DNA of 64,000 nt, taken from NCBI GenBank assembly GCA_003999685.1, contig CP021220.1, positions 3,782,001 through 3,846,000 on the forward strand, in the 5' to 3' direction. The notes under the pieces are model-generated. The model saw only the letters and a program-made list of their open reading frames with translations. It was not told where the DNA came from and made no database searches. Shown here in pieces: positions 1 through 12,674 of the stretch; the first letter of the stretch is position 1, and each line of letters begins with the position of its first letter. This stretch comes from Taiwanofungus camphoratus (taxonomy: Eukaryota; Basidiomycota; Agaricomycetes; Polyporales; Taiwanofungaceae). A program made the translations under genes and the position numbers.

Positions 1-80
1 ATGAGCGTTCTGTCAGTCTTCGCGAAAAGAACAGCTAACCAACAAATGTAGGGATCGAAAACACATATCTAAAGCACAGA

Positions 81-3000
81 TCATGAGCTCGTCTGAGCAC
101 GCCGGGTTTGCGATGGCCATGATCGTTGAGGTTGCACGTCGTCTTTTGCTCGCACGTCCAAGGTCACGCGGAGCTCGTGGTATTTTTCTAGGTCATAGGC
201 TTCCGAGCGTCCGATACCACCCGCATCGTTGGTAAGCCAAATGACCGGAGGCGGAGCAAGCAGTTCGGGAGCGTAAAGGATGCCCGCCATCTCTTCAGCA
301 TGATCCGCGAACGGTAGTGGAGGGAGATGGGGTGGTGCATCCGGGTGCGTGCGTGCAGCGCGCTCTGTAGCGGTGAGGTCATCAAGTGTCTCGGTTGCTG
401 CAGAGAAACATTATTCATTTGACATTCACAGAAGCATGGAAAGGACACTCGCCTAATGGCACGGCCCCCCTTGTTTCTGATGGTGACGGTACCACCGCAA
501 GCGTCAACGACATCATTTCTAATATAGACGCGAAGGAACCTCGTATTCTTGTGTTCCGCGCCGAGCTCACGAGACTCAGGCTCTCTTCCTCCATGTTTCG
601 TTCCTTACCGGGTCTCGCGGTCCTACTGAAGGTTTCCAAGCAGTCAACAGTTATGGGTGTCAGTAGCTTTCGCCCGGGCTGTCTGGTCCTCCAGCTACAG
701 TAGCCCTCTACGAACACCACAACGAAGAAGGCCATCCCACAGAGGATCCCGCCTTCCACCCATAGCAGTCTGCTCAGGAGAATGAGACCAAGTAACAGAG
801 GCTGGAACGCTAGAAGAGTGCCGAAGCGCCGGAGGAGCCATATTTGGAGAAGGCCTCCAGTCGATGAGTGAGTACGGCCATACACATAGCCAACCAAGAA
901 GCGATGTGCTATGATCGACTGTAAGCATAGCTCTCAATTCCAAACTTCTGGATACATACCGACAAAGGTGAGGGACAACAGCAATAGCGCAGCAGGGGCT
1001 ACCAAAGGGAAGAGGAGAGTAAAGGCTGAGGTATAGAGGATCGCAAGCACGCAACAGCTAAGTGCGTAGGACGGGTTATACGTCCTCGGGTATACAGCTA
1101 GGTGGGAATGAATATAACGATGCATATAAAAGGTTTGGACTGACCCCTGAAGCGCTGTCGGGACGTGACCGCCGCCCTCTCAGAGCGGAGGATCGTGAGA
1201 AGCCGAACGGGTTGCAACATGAGCAAGCCAGGACAAATGATCGCGACAGTAAGGAGTATGTATAGCGCAAAAGTACTCATGTAGATGATGCCATTTGCCA
1301 CAGATTCGGATTCACCGATGCCGATACTGAAGGAGTGCATCGCGAACAGAATAGCACCAACAGTGAAGAGCCAAACGCCGCCGACGAGCACGAGAATCCA
1401 GAATATTGTCTTGTAGATAAAAATTTGGCTACCTGAAACAGATATTGATTTGACGAGCTGTGCCGCATCTACGACTACGCGTTCATAAAGGGACGACGAT
1501 AGGATAGACTGAAGACTTACAATGCACCAGTCTGAGAGCTAACGAGATGAACAAGGTGGCCGCAACCGCTGGCACTAAGCACGTAGCAATACCAGCTCCC
1601 AAGTCATTGCCTTCATCAAATAGCAATAAGAAGGGAAAGTAATGCGCGAAGTCCGGGGCAGTGCTCATCGCTAGTCCTGCGAATGCACTCACTGTACCAC
1701 AGTCAGAGATCAGATATTATCCAGTAATAAACGGAAACGTACAGACGACACCAAGCATGATGGCAGTTGTGATTGCAATGATCCAAAAGGCCACGCTCCT
1801 GAGGGGACCGCCTTCGTTCTGGAGCTCGTCCCAACGGATGTCTTCTTTAGCTCTACCCTCTATAAGCTGCACCCCAGGTATAAACCTCAGACCTCGCCCA
1901 ATCATTAGCCAGCCTTTGATCCGAGCACCGTCGGCGATGTCATTGTAGCATTCGTGCTGCACTTCTGATATCTCTGCATTGATGACCTTTAGTTTTGATC
2001 GCCAGAGGTTGATATCCGCATAAATGGTGCTGAGAGTATCGTGATCCAATCCTGAAAGCGGTCGCACAAATGGTTGTCGAGGCTGCAGACGTAAATGCGG
2101 CGGTGGCACGTCCTCAACGGTGTTCACATTCCGATTACGGAGAGGGAAGGTTTCTCGATGGGCATCAACGCCATTTTTGGCTCTCGGAGGTCTTGGCCGT
2201 CTATGTGTATCCTCTGGGTACTCTTCAGCATTTTCGAAAGCCTCCGGGTCTTCGTTCAGTACGTCATGCCAATCTTCTTCCGACTCTTCCAGGATCGGGT
2301 CTTGAGATCCGTGCGGTAGCCAATGTATATAAGGAGACTCGTCATTGAACGCGGCGGTATCCCATGATGCATGCGCATTAGGTCCCCACAGGCCGGGATC
2401 AGGCATTGGAGACTCGGTCACACGTACAGCTTCCAAATGCCCACTTTTGTTCACTGCTACTTGACTTCCCATTGGGACGGGAGCAATCGTTGGTGAACTA
2501 CTATTGACTTCTTGAAAGCGGCTACCAACGACCCGCTGATTGAAGGACTCGGCGAGGCTGGGTTCTCGGGCTGGTGGCAAAACATCACTCTCAACGTCTG
2601 CAAATTGACCTCCACTCAAGCCTTGCACTCCGCGAAGTTTATAGTACTGGGAGGGCATCACATATGATGTCGGAGGGAGGGACGACGAGCCAAATGCCGG
2701 ATTGCGACCTCGGCGTCTTCTACGCCGGTTCTTACGGATGACTCGTTAGAACTCATTTTTCCGAGCGAGAATTGTGCGTCGCTTACAGTAGAGCCAGCAA
2801 GAGGACGCGGACGACTGATCTCTGGCTTTGCGGGGTCCTCGGATATGGGTGGGAGGGCAGGCTGATAGTCAGCGATTGAGGGATCAGGAGTACTGAGACG
2901 AAAGCTCTGAATATATTTCGTCTCAGCAATCTCAAGATTCTCCAAAATTTCATCCCGTTCGTCGATCAACAGTGCGAGCTGAGTAGTGTCACTGACAACG

Positions 3001-4654
3001 GTACAATCAATAATTCCGAGAGAGCACGGAGATGAATTCATGGTACCCTATGGAGAATAGACTCTGGACGTCAATTTCGAACCTTGCTTTCTCAGCCTCA
3101 CTGTAGTCCTGTGTGCGCCGCCGCCGTCTGGTGTGCCCGTCACCGCCTTCGTTCATTTCCAAAGAGGAGCTCAGGCCTGTCTTAATGAAGAATTCTTTCA
3201 CGCGCTTTTCACCCCAACCGACAAGGCCAGGAGCTTGACGAGCACTGAGCCAGCCTAGTTCTTGTCCCTGACAATGCACATTTTCCCAGCGCTCTCGGTA
3301 TGCAACCATCTTGTTGAATTCCCGTATAATCAACCAAAGCGCAGGTAGCAAGCCAAGAACAATAGCAAAAATTGTAAGTATGATGAGGCGTATGCGGATA
3401 TTTGGTGCAGCATCGTGGCCATTGACAATTTCACGAGAGGCCTGTTCATCGGCTGTCGTCACGTGACCATGGTCCAAGAGCTGCAAAATTCTAAGCAAAC
3501 TAAGGTCTTGCAAAGCAGAATACATTCCGGAGTATTCGAAGGGTGGTGCCGACCGCGCTAGACATGGTGTAGATACCATATATAGAGGCAACAAGCCACC
3601 CATACCAAGAATAGTCCAGCCAGAAACGATGAGAGTGCTTGTCCACAAGGTTCGTAGACTTAGTTCTTCGTCGGACGGGAAAAGTTCAGCGTCGCGCGCA
3701 GCAGACTTCCCTGCGTTGGACACGTCAGCGGTTATAGAGGGGATGAATGGCATATTTGGAGACATAAAAGCTAACAGTGACCGGCCGAGAGGTGCTGGTC
3801 GTAAACTGTATGATGTCAGACTAGATCGGAAAGTAGCAAATCTTGATCTGTACTCACCCCTGCGGCACGAACCATTCCCTCAGTCCGTACACCTGGCGGA
3901 AACGAGGTCGAATAATAGCAAATAATAACTGCATTGTTTATCTATACCACTGTTTGTTGCCAGCATGGAAGGCAACGCTCACCCAAATAAGAAGACCAAC
4001 GACTGTAGGCAGGACAAGAGTCGAGAGAAGGCCAATGGATGAGACATCTAGACCGTCTCCGATACATATGGGTTGATCCCGTGCCTGAGTTTCAAGGGTC
4101 TGAATATTTGTAGGGACGTCCCTACCGCGGAAGGAAGTGAGGACAGATGGCTTGTGAGTGTAAGAGTTAGTCACAAGAAGGGAAACAGGGTCGGTCAAGT
4201 TATCAAACGTCACGCCAACCGATATGGGATGTATCAATAAACTTGCAGACTGTGAGCTGTCAGCGTATTCCAAATTCCGCGCCACATGTAATGTTGTGCT
4301 CGGTTCCGCGAAGTGTGAAGTGTGTATGGGTGGAGGTGATATTGAGTAGGGTGAAGCCGATCGAAGGGTCTCCTGGATACTCCCCGGGCTTCTCGTAGCC
4401 AGGAGTACACCATTTCCGTTCGTGGTCATCCCGAAGCTCAGCGCATTCTCATAAGTGTCATCAGGTCGTTGAGTTCGTGATGCCAAATGAATGACAGTTG
4501 GCACAGCAAGGTAATTCATGGATACCCCGAGCAGGGCTTGGTATACAGCAAAGACGGTATGGAGAAGGATTCCGAGGCAGTGAGAGTGAAATGAGCACAG
4601 AGAAATGAACAGGTTTCGCAGGAAGAAGTACAAGAAGCAGCCGCAGCCGCACAT
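81..4654 (-). CDS. CSC1/OSCA-like (DUF221) stress-gated cation channel
   Basis: About ten exons on the minus strand read through as one CSC1/RSN1 (DUF221) membrane protein. The N-terminal exon (4654 to about 3940) carries an extracytosolic region and a membrane segment reading GLLSTLVLPTVVGLLIWV. It splices to an exon (about 3925-3840) encoding RPRFRQVYGLREWFVP, a family hallmark. The 3765-3050 exon holds two further membrane segments and the start of the cytosolic domain (RERWENVHCQGQELGWLSAR). The exon at 2661-1717 encodes a long Ser/Pro/acid-rich disordered stretch, then KGWLMIGRGLRFIPGVQLI, before the 7-TM core (exons near 1690-420). The final exon (290-81) ends the protein. The known family role is an osmosensitive, Ca2+-permeable channel of the plasma membrane or ER. 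The start is uncertain: ATG 4654 is in frame, but a short upstream exon is possible. The family call is strong; the exact exon ends are inferred. Confidence 0.8.
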
Positions 4655-5219
4655 GCACGGTGAACGACTGCCATATTGACATCCAACATGACTTCCTTAT
4701 TGGGAAAACCCTACTTTCACCAATCAGCTTCCGGCAGCACCACCAGACGAACCGCACAACATCGAACAATCTAGTCAAGGCATGAAGAAAGGCGACCTTC
4801 ATCATCGCTCTCACAAGGACAGTATAGCAAGTAAATCGAGTGAACGCTGCATCCCAGTACGAAGTAGATATAAGCACCCGTACAACGGCTGGTATTGAGC
4901 CATGGTGGTCAAAAGGGTTGCTTCGAGGTACACCCATCTTGCAAACTACATTAGAACGAAGAACTGGCGACATTCGTAGAAACAGTGACCCGTTAGATAC
5001 AGAGATGAATTTTCATAGACGAAAGTTGTAAGATAGGTTTGAACGAAAGGTAGAGGTCCGTTACTGTCCAGATGTGGATATATCGATGCAATAATAAACT
5101 ACGAGTGCTAGAAGCATGTTTCAGTTATCGTACTGAAATATGGTGTTTTATGTGACTCGCCTTCCCGACATATGAAACCCGGCGCCTGCGCGATAGATGA
5201 GAGTATGTACGATTTCTCC

Positions 5220-5435
5220 TTATGTCTCAAATGGCTTTGCGATCATAAATTGTCCGTCCTTCTGAGTGAGCACTCGATGACCTTGTACCCATGGAGCTGG
5301 CTCTCCCTGAATGATCGGGGACGGAGGGTCATGCACAGCCTTTGTCTTCACCTCAGACATCCCTTCCGAGTACAGGAAGGGAGTAGATGTCTCGCAATCG
5401 GAGGCTTTGTGCGGTCTGCTTTGTATGCATCCCAT
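5220..5435 (-). CDS. small hypothetical protein with N-myristoylation motif
   Basis: A single-exon frame of 71 codons on the minus strand begins MGCIQS. This fits the N-myristoylation consensus M-G-x-x-x-S/T, and Cys3 is a likely palmitoylation site. The rest is short, polar and Pro-rich (for example PPSPIIQGEPAPW) and ends IAKPFET. No membrane segment is visible. By its motif it would be a small peripheral membrane protein, but no function can be assigned. It lies alone between the CSC1-like gene and SLY1. A TATATAAA-like sequence near 5570 could serve as a promoter element in either direction. I infer that it is real from the amino-acid composition and the motif; it could be a chance frame. 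Confidence 0.45.
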   Translation of the reverse strand: MGCIQSRPHKASDCETSTPFLYSEGMSEVKTKAVHDPPSPIIQGEPAPWVQGHRVLTQKDGQFMIAKPFET

Positions 5436-6060
5436 ATCTGCGGAAGAGAGCAAAGTGGATGGGTTGAGTCACCTGCTGGATTGAAGATGGTCAAGCTCTG
5501 ACTCACTAAAGCACGGCGTGAGTGCTTGCACCGGTGGGTGAAGAACAGCACCTATCGCCCCTTCGAAGGGGTATATAAAGACTTGACCTCATGGCAGCCT
5601 ATTGGATGAGTGGTTGGCAGGCAATTGATAGCGTCGCGAGGGGCTGATGATCCGTAGTTTTGATATATTTGCGGTATATACCGCGTTGGACATATGCAAC
5701 TACTTGCCGACAATTCGCATCGAACAGACCCGACACTTATGACATTCGCAAGACGTTGTATCCAGGGGTCAAGCAGCAATGGGTGTCCTAGAAAGCACAG
5801 ATGGGCGAGAGCCTGCATCGATAAGTCTATTATTGAGTATGATTGGCAGACCCGCTGAGCGAATCCCTTTGGCGGATTCAGATGATGGTGGCATCAACTT
5901 GATGATTGCTGTGAGCGTTGCCGATGTTATCCCCAATTTGGTAGTCTACGTCAAGTCAATTCCACGTGTCCCAAAGCTTTAGACACCCGCGTCGTGTCCG
6001 CCATACACGCACGGTCTTAGTCGACGACCTTGATATCGAGTAACGTGGTTGCGGCTCGCT
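5436..6060. other. gene-free spacer upstream of SLY1
   Basis: No convincing coding frame is present. It holds a TATATAAA element near 5570 and presumably the SLY1 promoter. Short open frames on both strands here lack family resemblance. Confidence 0.5.
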
Positions 6061-8637
6061 ATGGCGAGCAGTATCTTCAAACAAGTGTGTATCACCTGTC
6101 CTGTGGATGAATGTCGATGAATCCTAGTATTGTTGCCCTTACAGGCGACAACGACCACCACGACCCTTCAAGAAGCCCAGACGACTGCTCTGTTGACTTT
6201 ATTGAACCTCAATAGCTCTGTTGAAAACCCGAACAATGCCGTATCGAACTCGGGAAGGTCTACGCCTTCTCTCAAGGTGCCAGTCTCTACAGGACCGCCC
6301 GTGTGGAAGGTACTCGTTCTGGACCAGCACACCAAAGATGTCCTTGCGACAGTCCTACGCGTGCAAGACCTGCGTGATGTCGGAGTAACACTTCATGTGT
6401 AGGTCTCTCTCGACTGGCTATACAGGCATGCGTACTCTTGACGCACTGTTAATGCAGACAGCTACATTCAAACCGCCCTCCGCTTCCAGATGTTCCTGCT
6501 GTGTATTTTGTGTACCCGACGTTAGCCAACATACGACGAATAGCGCAAGACCTTGAGAAATGTCTCTACGAGTCATTCCATCTAAACTTTGTAGAGCCGC
6601 TGCCGAGAGCACTTCTAGAGGAATTGGCTGCAGCAGTTGCCCGCGACGGGACTGGCGAACTAGTCGAGCAAGTACGTCGATTTTGTTTGCTCTGGATCCT
6701 AGGTCTAACTATTCTGCCTCCTTTCAGGTCCTGGACCAATATCTCTCATTCATCGCACCTTCTCCTTCATTATTCTCTTTACTCCCTCCTGCCACTGCGG
6801 CATCAGCTTCTACACCATCCACCTCGCAGACGAGCCCCCTACAATCTCACTCAACATATACCATTCTCAATTCGCCTGCATCTTCAGAACAGCAAATAGA
6901 AGAGGAGATTGAGCGAGTTGCCAGCGGACTGTTCAGTGTGGTCGCAACGATGGGTGCGCGCGTATGCTGTCTTTTCTCCTTATTCACTAAACCCATGTCC
7001 AGGACACGTTCCAATCATACGCTGTCCGAGAGGTAATGCCGCCGAAATGATTGCCAAGAAATTGGAGACAAAGATCCGAGATGCCATCCTATCTGCTGCT
7101 CGCTCTCATGCACCATCGTTATTTGCTCAAGACTCCACGGGCCTGTCGAACCTCCAAAGGCCTCGTGAGTACCACTATGCTTGACATTGCTTGGCGGTTT
7201 ACCTGATTCGTTCCTATCTAGTTCTCCTTATCCTTGACAGGAATGTTGATCTTGTGTCTATGATTTCTCATGGATGGACATATCAGGCACTGGCTTCTGA
7301 CTGTCTTGAGATGAAGCTTAACCGTGTTGTGGTGTCCCAACCCCAGAAACGTTCGTACGATCTCGATGCGAAGGATTTCTTCTGGGCCAAGAACGCCGCC
7401 AACCCTTTCCCTCAGGTCGCTGAGGACATTGACGTAGAACTCAATCGGTATAAGCAGGATGCAGCAGAACTGACCAGATCCACGGGCGTCAGCGATGTGA
7501 ATGATATTTCACAGATGTACGATACCTTGCACATCCTTTGGCGTTTGACATTGCTGATGGATACGTAGTGACCTTTCGGCGAATGCCGCACATCTGAAAA
7601 CAGCAATTACAGCATTGCCTGAACTGACGGCGCGGAAAACGGTTCTGGATACCCATATGAATATCGCTACTGCTCTTCTCGAGGAAATCAAGAAACGAGG
7701 CCTTGACGAGCTTTTCAGTACAGAAGAAGCAATCAATAAGCAGGTTCTTAGTTTTGCTCAGTTTCTCTTCGTACTCTCTTCATACGTTTGGACTCTCCAG
7801 ACCGTGCAAATGATTCTCGAGACGCTTAGACATCCCAAGTCAGGTGTGGCGCCAACGCCAGTCGATAAGCTCCGCTTGGTAATAGTCTTCTATCTCTCGT
7901 CACCCGATAATGCGATCTCGAAAGATGACATTGCGGAACTGGAGAAGGAACTCAAAGCTGCCGGCGCTGATGTCGCGGCGTTTGAATACATCAGACGCAC
8001 GAGAGAAATCTCAAGAATGACTGTTCCAAGTGTGATGGGTAGTGGTTCCACGCCTGTCCTAGGAGGCGCAACTCCTGGCGGAGAGCTGTTCAAAGGCTTT
8101 AGTGCGCTCGGGAATAGGGTGCGTTTTGGCTGTCATCAATGACAGCCCCTGGAAAGAATATCAGTGATACTCACACTCAACGTCTAGCTTACAGATAGGC
8201 TCAAAGATGGCGGTCTGGAAAACCTCATCTCAGGAGTGAAGAACTTCCTCCCTGCCAACAAACTCTTACCTGTGACACGACTGACAGAGGCACTCATGGA
8301 GTCGGCTGTTGCGTCTAACCAATCACTGCAGGAAACCGACGATTACTTGTTCCTAGACCCTCGAGCGTCACGGAATGCCAACGCCGGATTAGGAATATCA
8401 GGCGTTGGCGCCCCCGGTGGAGGTGCAGGGGCCGGTAGTGGGCGAGCAAAGCGGATGGCATTCGCCGAAGGAATCGTCTTTATGGTGGGCGGTGCTGGCT
8501 ACGTTGAGTACGGCAATTTGGAGGAATGGGGTAAGAGGACGGGGAAAAGGGTGGCGTATGGAGGTACAGAGATCTTGGATCCAGGAGGATTTGTGAAAAT
8601 TCTGGAGGGCCTTGGTAAGGCGGGTGCACAGGGATAA
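6061..8637 (+). CDS. SLY1: Sly1, Sec1/Munc18-family SNARE regulator for ER-Golgi traffic
   Basis: This is a multi-exon gene. The first exon, ATGGCGAGCAGTATCTTC.. (6061-6084, MASSIFKQ), splices over a 60-nt intron to the frame starting [11 protein letters not shown] at 6145. Landmarks in order are [13 protein letters not shown] and [14 protein letters not shown] (N-terminal domain 1), [38 protein letters not shown] (the syntaxin-binding core), [19 protein letters not shown], then [17 protein letters not shown], and the C-terminal half ending in [15 protein letters not shown]. These match Sly1 rather than Vps45, Vps33 or Sec1. Sly1 binds the N-terminal peptide of the Sed5/syntaxin-5 SNARE and promotes fusion of ER-derived vesicles with the Golgi. 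A Gly/Ala-rich loop ([14 protein letters not shown]) lies near the C-terminus. The frame is intact and should be functional. Confidence 0.92.
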
Positions 8638-8891
8638 GTATACCCAGCTCGATTGTTTTCGTTCTATCATCACGATATTGCATCTGTATCGACATTCTTC
8701 AAAGCTGACCATTGCAACAATACGTAGTCCTGACATGTGCTGGCTTAAGACCCCGTCAAGGGGGTGGTGGTGCGTAATATTTACCTTCAGATCATGTAGG
8801 GTTTATTCTGTTTAAGAAATCGTGCTAGGTAAGGGATTATTTGATATTTGATACAAGGTTGCCTATAGATACAAACCATCAAGCCGATGGT

Positions 8892-10180
8892 CTAGTTCCT
8901 TTTGTTCTGCTGCATGGTAAGGATCTGGACGATTCGGATACTGCAACGATGTGAGAATGGAGCTTGCTAGGACAACAACATGCATGCACTTACAAGATGT
9001 TAATCATGTCTAACTCAAGGCTGATCGCCTCGCGCATGGGGTCACGAGGAACGGCACCCATTTCAGCCACGCGCGCATGCTGAAGGATCTTCTGCGTACT
9101 GGAGGATGTAGGCGACATAAGTAGGTAGACCTGTGTGCAAAACATCTATTGCTTACTCAAACAAAATAAATCCACCGAAGACTGCGAGGCCACCATAGAG
9201 TGAAATAGCTTCAGTAACAGCGAGACCACGCATGCCGAGAGGAAGAGCCATAGGAGCCAGGGAACTCAAGGCCACAACCGTTATACCAGCCAGAAGAGGA
9301 CCACCCATGTACAGATACTTGTCGTTGCTACCATTGTTGTCAGATATGGAGAATACAGCACAACCTAAGGTCACTTACGCGGCAGTCGCTCCGATATATG
9401 ACAGGGACCCGAATACTCCACAAGAGTATAGAGCGGCACGGGAGAGAATGGCGGGACTCAGGAAGAATAGAGGACTAAGCGTAGCAGCCTGACAGACATT
9501 GAACCCCTACACAAATATGTCGTGAATATCGAAGTCAAACTCGCCGAGATTTAATCTTACAAGCCAGAATGCATGCTTCAGAACGGTGTCCTCCGGGGGT
9601 GTATACATCACGCCCATCATAGTCCCGATGCTGCCAGCCAGACTGACACCAAGTACCACCCATGGATTACCTGCCATGACACGGAAAGCAACTCCTGACT
9701 TGAACAACGAGCGAGCAGCCAAAGCGGTTACAGCAAGTCCACCACCGGCATACTTGAAACTGTCATTCAAGTATGCCTTCTCTGTTGGCGAGAGCGAGTC
9801 CCGTGTCTCACGGTTGAAGAAGGCATTGACAGCGATGATAGTACCGGCGACTGTAGCCTACATGCCGTGATGTGATTAGTATTCAGAATGTATAGCTACT
9901 AGCAAAACTGTGTACTCACAGCAGTGATGCCATACCGCTTCCAGGCTTCAGCTTGACTCGGGCGAGTGACAACGGATGATGCATCCGTTAAGAGCGTGCG
10001 AGAAGGATTGGTAAAGAGAGAGGAAGAAAGAGTGGGTGAACGCTTCTGAAGTGCTGCAAGAACATTGGACCGCAGATTGCTGAATGCTCGAAAGGAGTGC
10101 ACCTGAGGACGCCGAGCGGCTTGCACTACGATTGGACTCGTTATAGGGCGCAACGATGAAACAATCCCGACACGAAACAT
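8892..10180 (-). CDS. mitochondrial Bax-inhibitor-1 family protein (GHITM/MICS1-like)
   Basis: The start at 10180 (MFRVGIVSSLRP) begins an Arg/Ser-rich leader of about 85 residues typical of a mitochondrial presequence. It is followed by multi-pass membrane exons with FKYAGGGLAVTALAARSLF, GNPWVVLGVSLAGSIGTMMG, DKYLYMGGPLLAGITVVALS and SLYGGLAVFGGFILF. The cytosolic/matrix tail reads KILQHARVAEMG and MREAISLELDMINI, and the last exon ends RIVQILTMQQNKRN before the stop at 8892. The order and motifs fit the GHITM/MICS1 branch of the Bax inhibitor-1 (UPF0005) family, inner-membrane proteins linked to cristae structure and ion exchange. At least five exons are present. The gene lies tail to tail with SLY1, 254 nt apart. 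Confidence 0.87.
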
Positions 10181-10595
10181 AATGGTTGAGAGTAAAGGGT
10201 TGGAGGAAATGAGCACTCGAGCTCGGAATTCCGAGACGCGTATTGACCCGGCACGCACCGTTGTGGCGGCGTCTGGAATCGCAGAGAACACGGCGCATAT
10301 GGACTCGGAATAGGCTAGTAAATACCGGAATAAATATTGCGAAAGACCGAGACGAAAACTGCTACAGATTAGGAGGTATGTATACAGTGGTAGTCCAGCT
10401 TTCACCCACAGAAGACCTATTGGAGTAAGGGTACCCTCGTCACATCCACAACACCCACTTGATGAGACTCTAATGCTAAAGCCATCCTGTTGATGTTGCC
10501 AGACTGTTGCCAGTCAATCTCAAAGATCCCGGGCTTTTCTGAACCGGCATACCAAGACCATCGTTTTTTCCGAGCCTGGGTTAAATTCGATCAGA
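10181..10595. other. spacer upstream of the GHITM-like gene
   Basis: This 415-nt interval lies between the 5' end of the GHITM-like gene and the 3' end of the TBL1-like gene, both on the minus strand. I see no supported gene or repeat. Confidence 0.5.
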
Positions 10596-12674
10596 CTAGT
10601 CAACTATAATGGCGATAGCTAAACTCGCCTTCACGTCGTAAACATGGAGCCAACCATCACCTCCACCTGTGGCGAAGAATCGTGCGTCCGGGCTAAATGC
10701 AAGTGCATAGACATGTCGCTTGTGATCTTCGAATACCTGCAAGCACTCCCCGGTCACACTATCCCATAACCGCGACGTTCCGTCAAACGAGGATCTATTG
10801 AAGAAAAGGTATCAGACAACGCTTAGAAACAACTATAAATAACGAACGTAGCAAGAATCTCGTGTTCGCCCTGGGGAGTGACTGGACACCAAGCGATAGT
10901 GCTGACAGTACTCTTGTGACCACGCAGAATGACGACATCGTCATTGGAGGGACGAGAAAACACGACATCCTCGATGTTCCAAATTCGCGCGGTGCAGTCG
11001 TCAGAACACGACGCAATTTTTGTACGTGATGGGCTGCACTTGATTTGGTTGACTTCGGTCGTATGGCCGCTATCGATATTTCACCGTTATTCGTAGTAGA
11101 AATTGTGTAGAATTTGGGGGTAGGACATACACCAAGGCCTTCGGTGGTCTTGTTGACTGCAAGCTCATTATTTGGATTTTGCCATCGGCACCACAACTGG
11201 CGAATATGTCCTCGGTGAGCCAGTCAACGTCCAGACAACAATCTATTCCAACAATCGATCTGCAATATTAGTCACTGCGTGCTGAGCAAATTCTAACGAA
11301 GTACTGACCTTTATGGCACTGGAACTGCTTATGCAGTTTCTTTTCACTGACGTCCCAAACACAGGCAGTGCCGTCAAGACTAGCAGTTAGGAGCCAGCGA
11401 CCGGACCCCGAAAATCGAGTCGCAAATATTGGTCCCTTCTCACCGACAGATACCAGGGTATGAGTCACAACTCCGCGGTATGCGATCGCAACCTACCTGA
11501 TGCTGTGTATGTGAAAAATAAAGTTCTCCAGAAGCATTGCATACTCGTAGCATAGCATCGTAGGACCCAATCGCGAGTAAGTTGCCATCCCTGGTCCAGT
11601 CGAGTGATGTGAGATCTCCTTGTTTAGGTCTTGGATTATACGCTAGTTTCAATGGTGGTCCAATTGACAACGATGGAATCCCATCTTGTTTGAGTTCTGG
11701 TATGTTCCATAAATGCACAACTGTATCTCTAGACCTGAAGATCGCTTGAGGTCAATGCTCCTAACAAACCTGACAATCATTTATACCTACCCTGACGCCA
11801 GTGTACTCTTTATAGTTGGATTCCATGCACAGACAAACACCTACAGTATTGACGGTATATAGTACGCCTTTACGACAGTTGGATAAACCCACGAACCTCT
11901 GTTTTATGTCCCTTCAGAAGGCTTACAACATCTGGGTTTGTCGCATCATCTGCAGGTCCTGGAGGTTTCTTTCCTTTAGGCGGCTTCTTAGGCTCAGCAG
12001 GAACAGTAGAAGCCGAAGTAGAGACCTTAGCATCGACTTGCTTTGCTTTGAGCGCGAAGTCATGCACAGATCCAGTGAGGGGTAAGCACGCACACAAAGG
12101 GAATATCATGTACCTTCAGCGGATGAAGATGCGATGCTATCTACATCAATATTGTCCTCTGGAGGTTCTATGGGCGTAGTTCTTGCCCGTTTCTCCGTCG
12201 GCGTTTCGTCGGCAGCAGGTGTACTTGCCTTCCTCTTGATCCCGACTTCGGTGCTCCCATTAGTTTGAGGGGGTGGTTCAGTTTCAACCACTGGTGGTAA
12301 TACCTGTTCGAATGTGACCGTCTCTGGAAGCGTGGGATCCAAAGTACAGACATGTCTTTCGAGCAGGGAGAAGGTGCCCGTGCAATTTTTTGTCATGGCA
12401 TCACCCCTCCAGTGAGCTTCGACTTCTGAGTAAAGTAGCGCTTTGCTCAGGAGCTCCACGAGTTCTCCTCGTGGTACATGCTTCCCGAAGTTTGTGGAGT
12501 GCTCGAGACGACCTTCCGCTCGCAGGACGAACGCGCTATGTTGGAAGCCTAACGAGTGCCACCATTGAACAGATGATGGTCGAAGCGCAATCGGAAATAC
12601 TAACCAGAATCCTCGAAATAAGCATGTATCAAACAATTTACCTCATCTGCTGTGACAATGAAGGGTTCAGTCAT
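10596..12674 (-). CDS. SIF2: TBL1/Sif2-like LisH + WD40 co-repressor subunit
   Basis: The first exon (ATG at 12674) encodes TADEVNCLIHAYFEDSG and splices to GFQHSAFVLRAEGRLEHS, which together form a LisH domain. An F-box-like segment follows (GELVELLSKALLYSEVEAHW). Next is a Lys/Arg-rich linker (IKRKAS, TEKRART) that could be a nuclear signal, then about eight WD40 blades. Visible blades include DWTRDGNLLAIGSYDAMLRV, FSGSGRWLLTASLDGTACVW and the last one ending ATGGGDGWLHVYDV before the stop at 10596. In yeast, Sif2 belongs to the Set3 histone deacetylase complex; in animals, TBL1 belongs to NCoR/SMRT. The gene is divergent from the DCAF11-like gene with 842 nt between starts. Confidence 0.88.
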
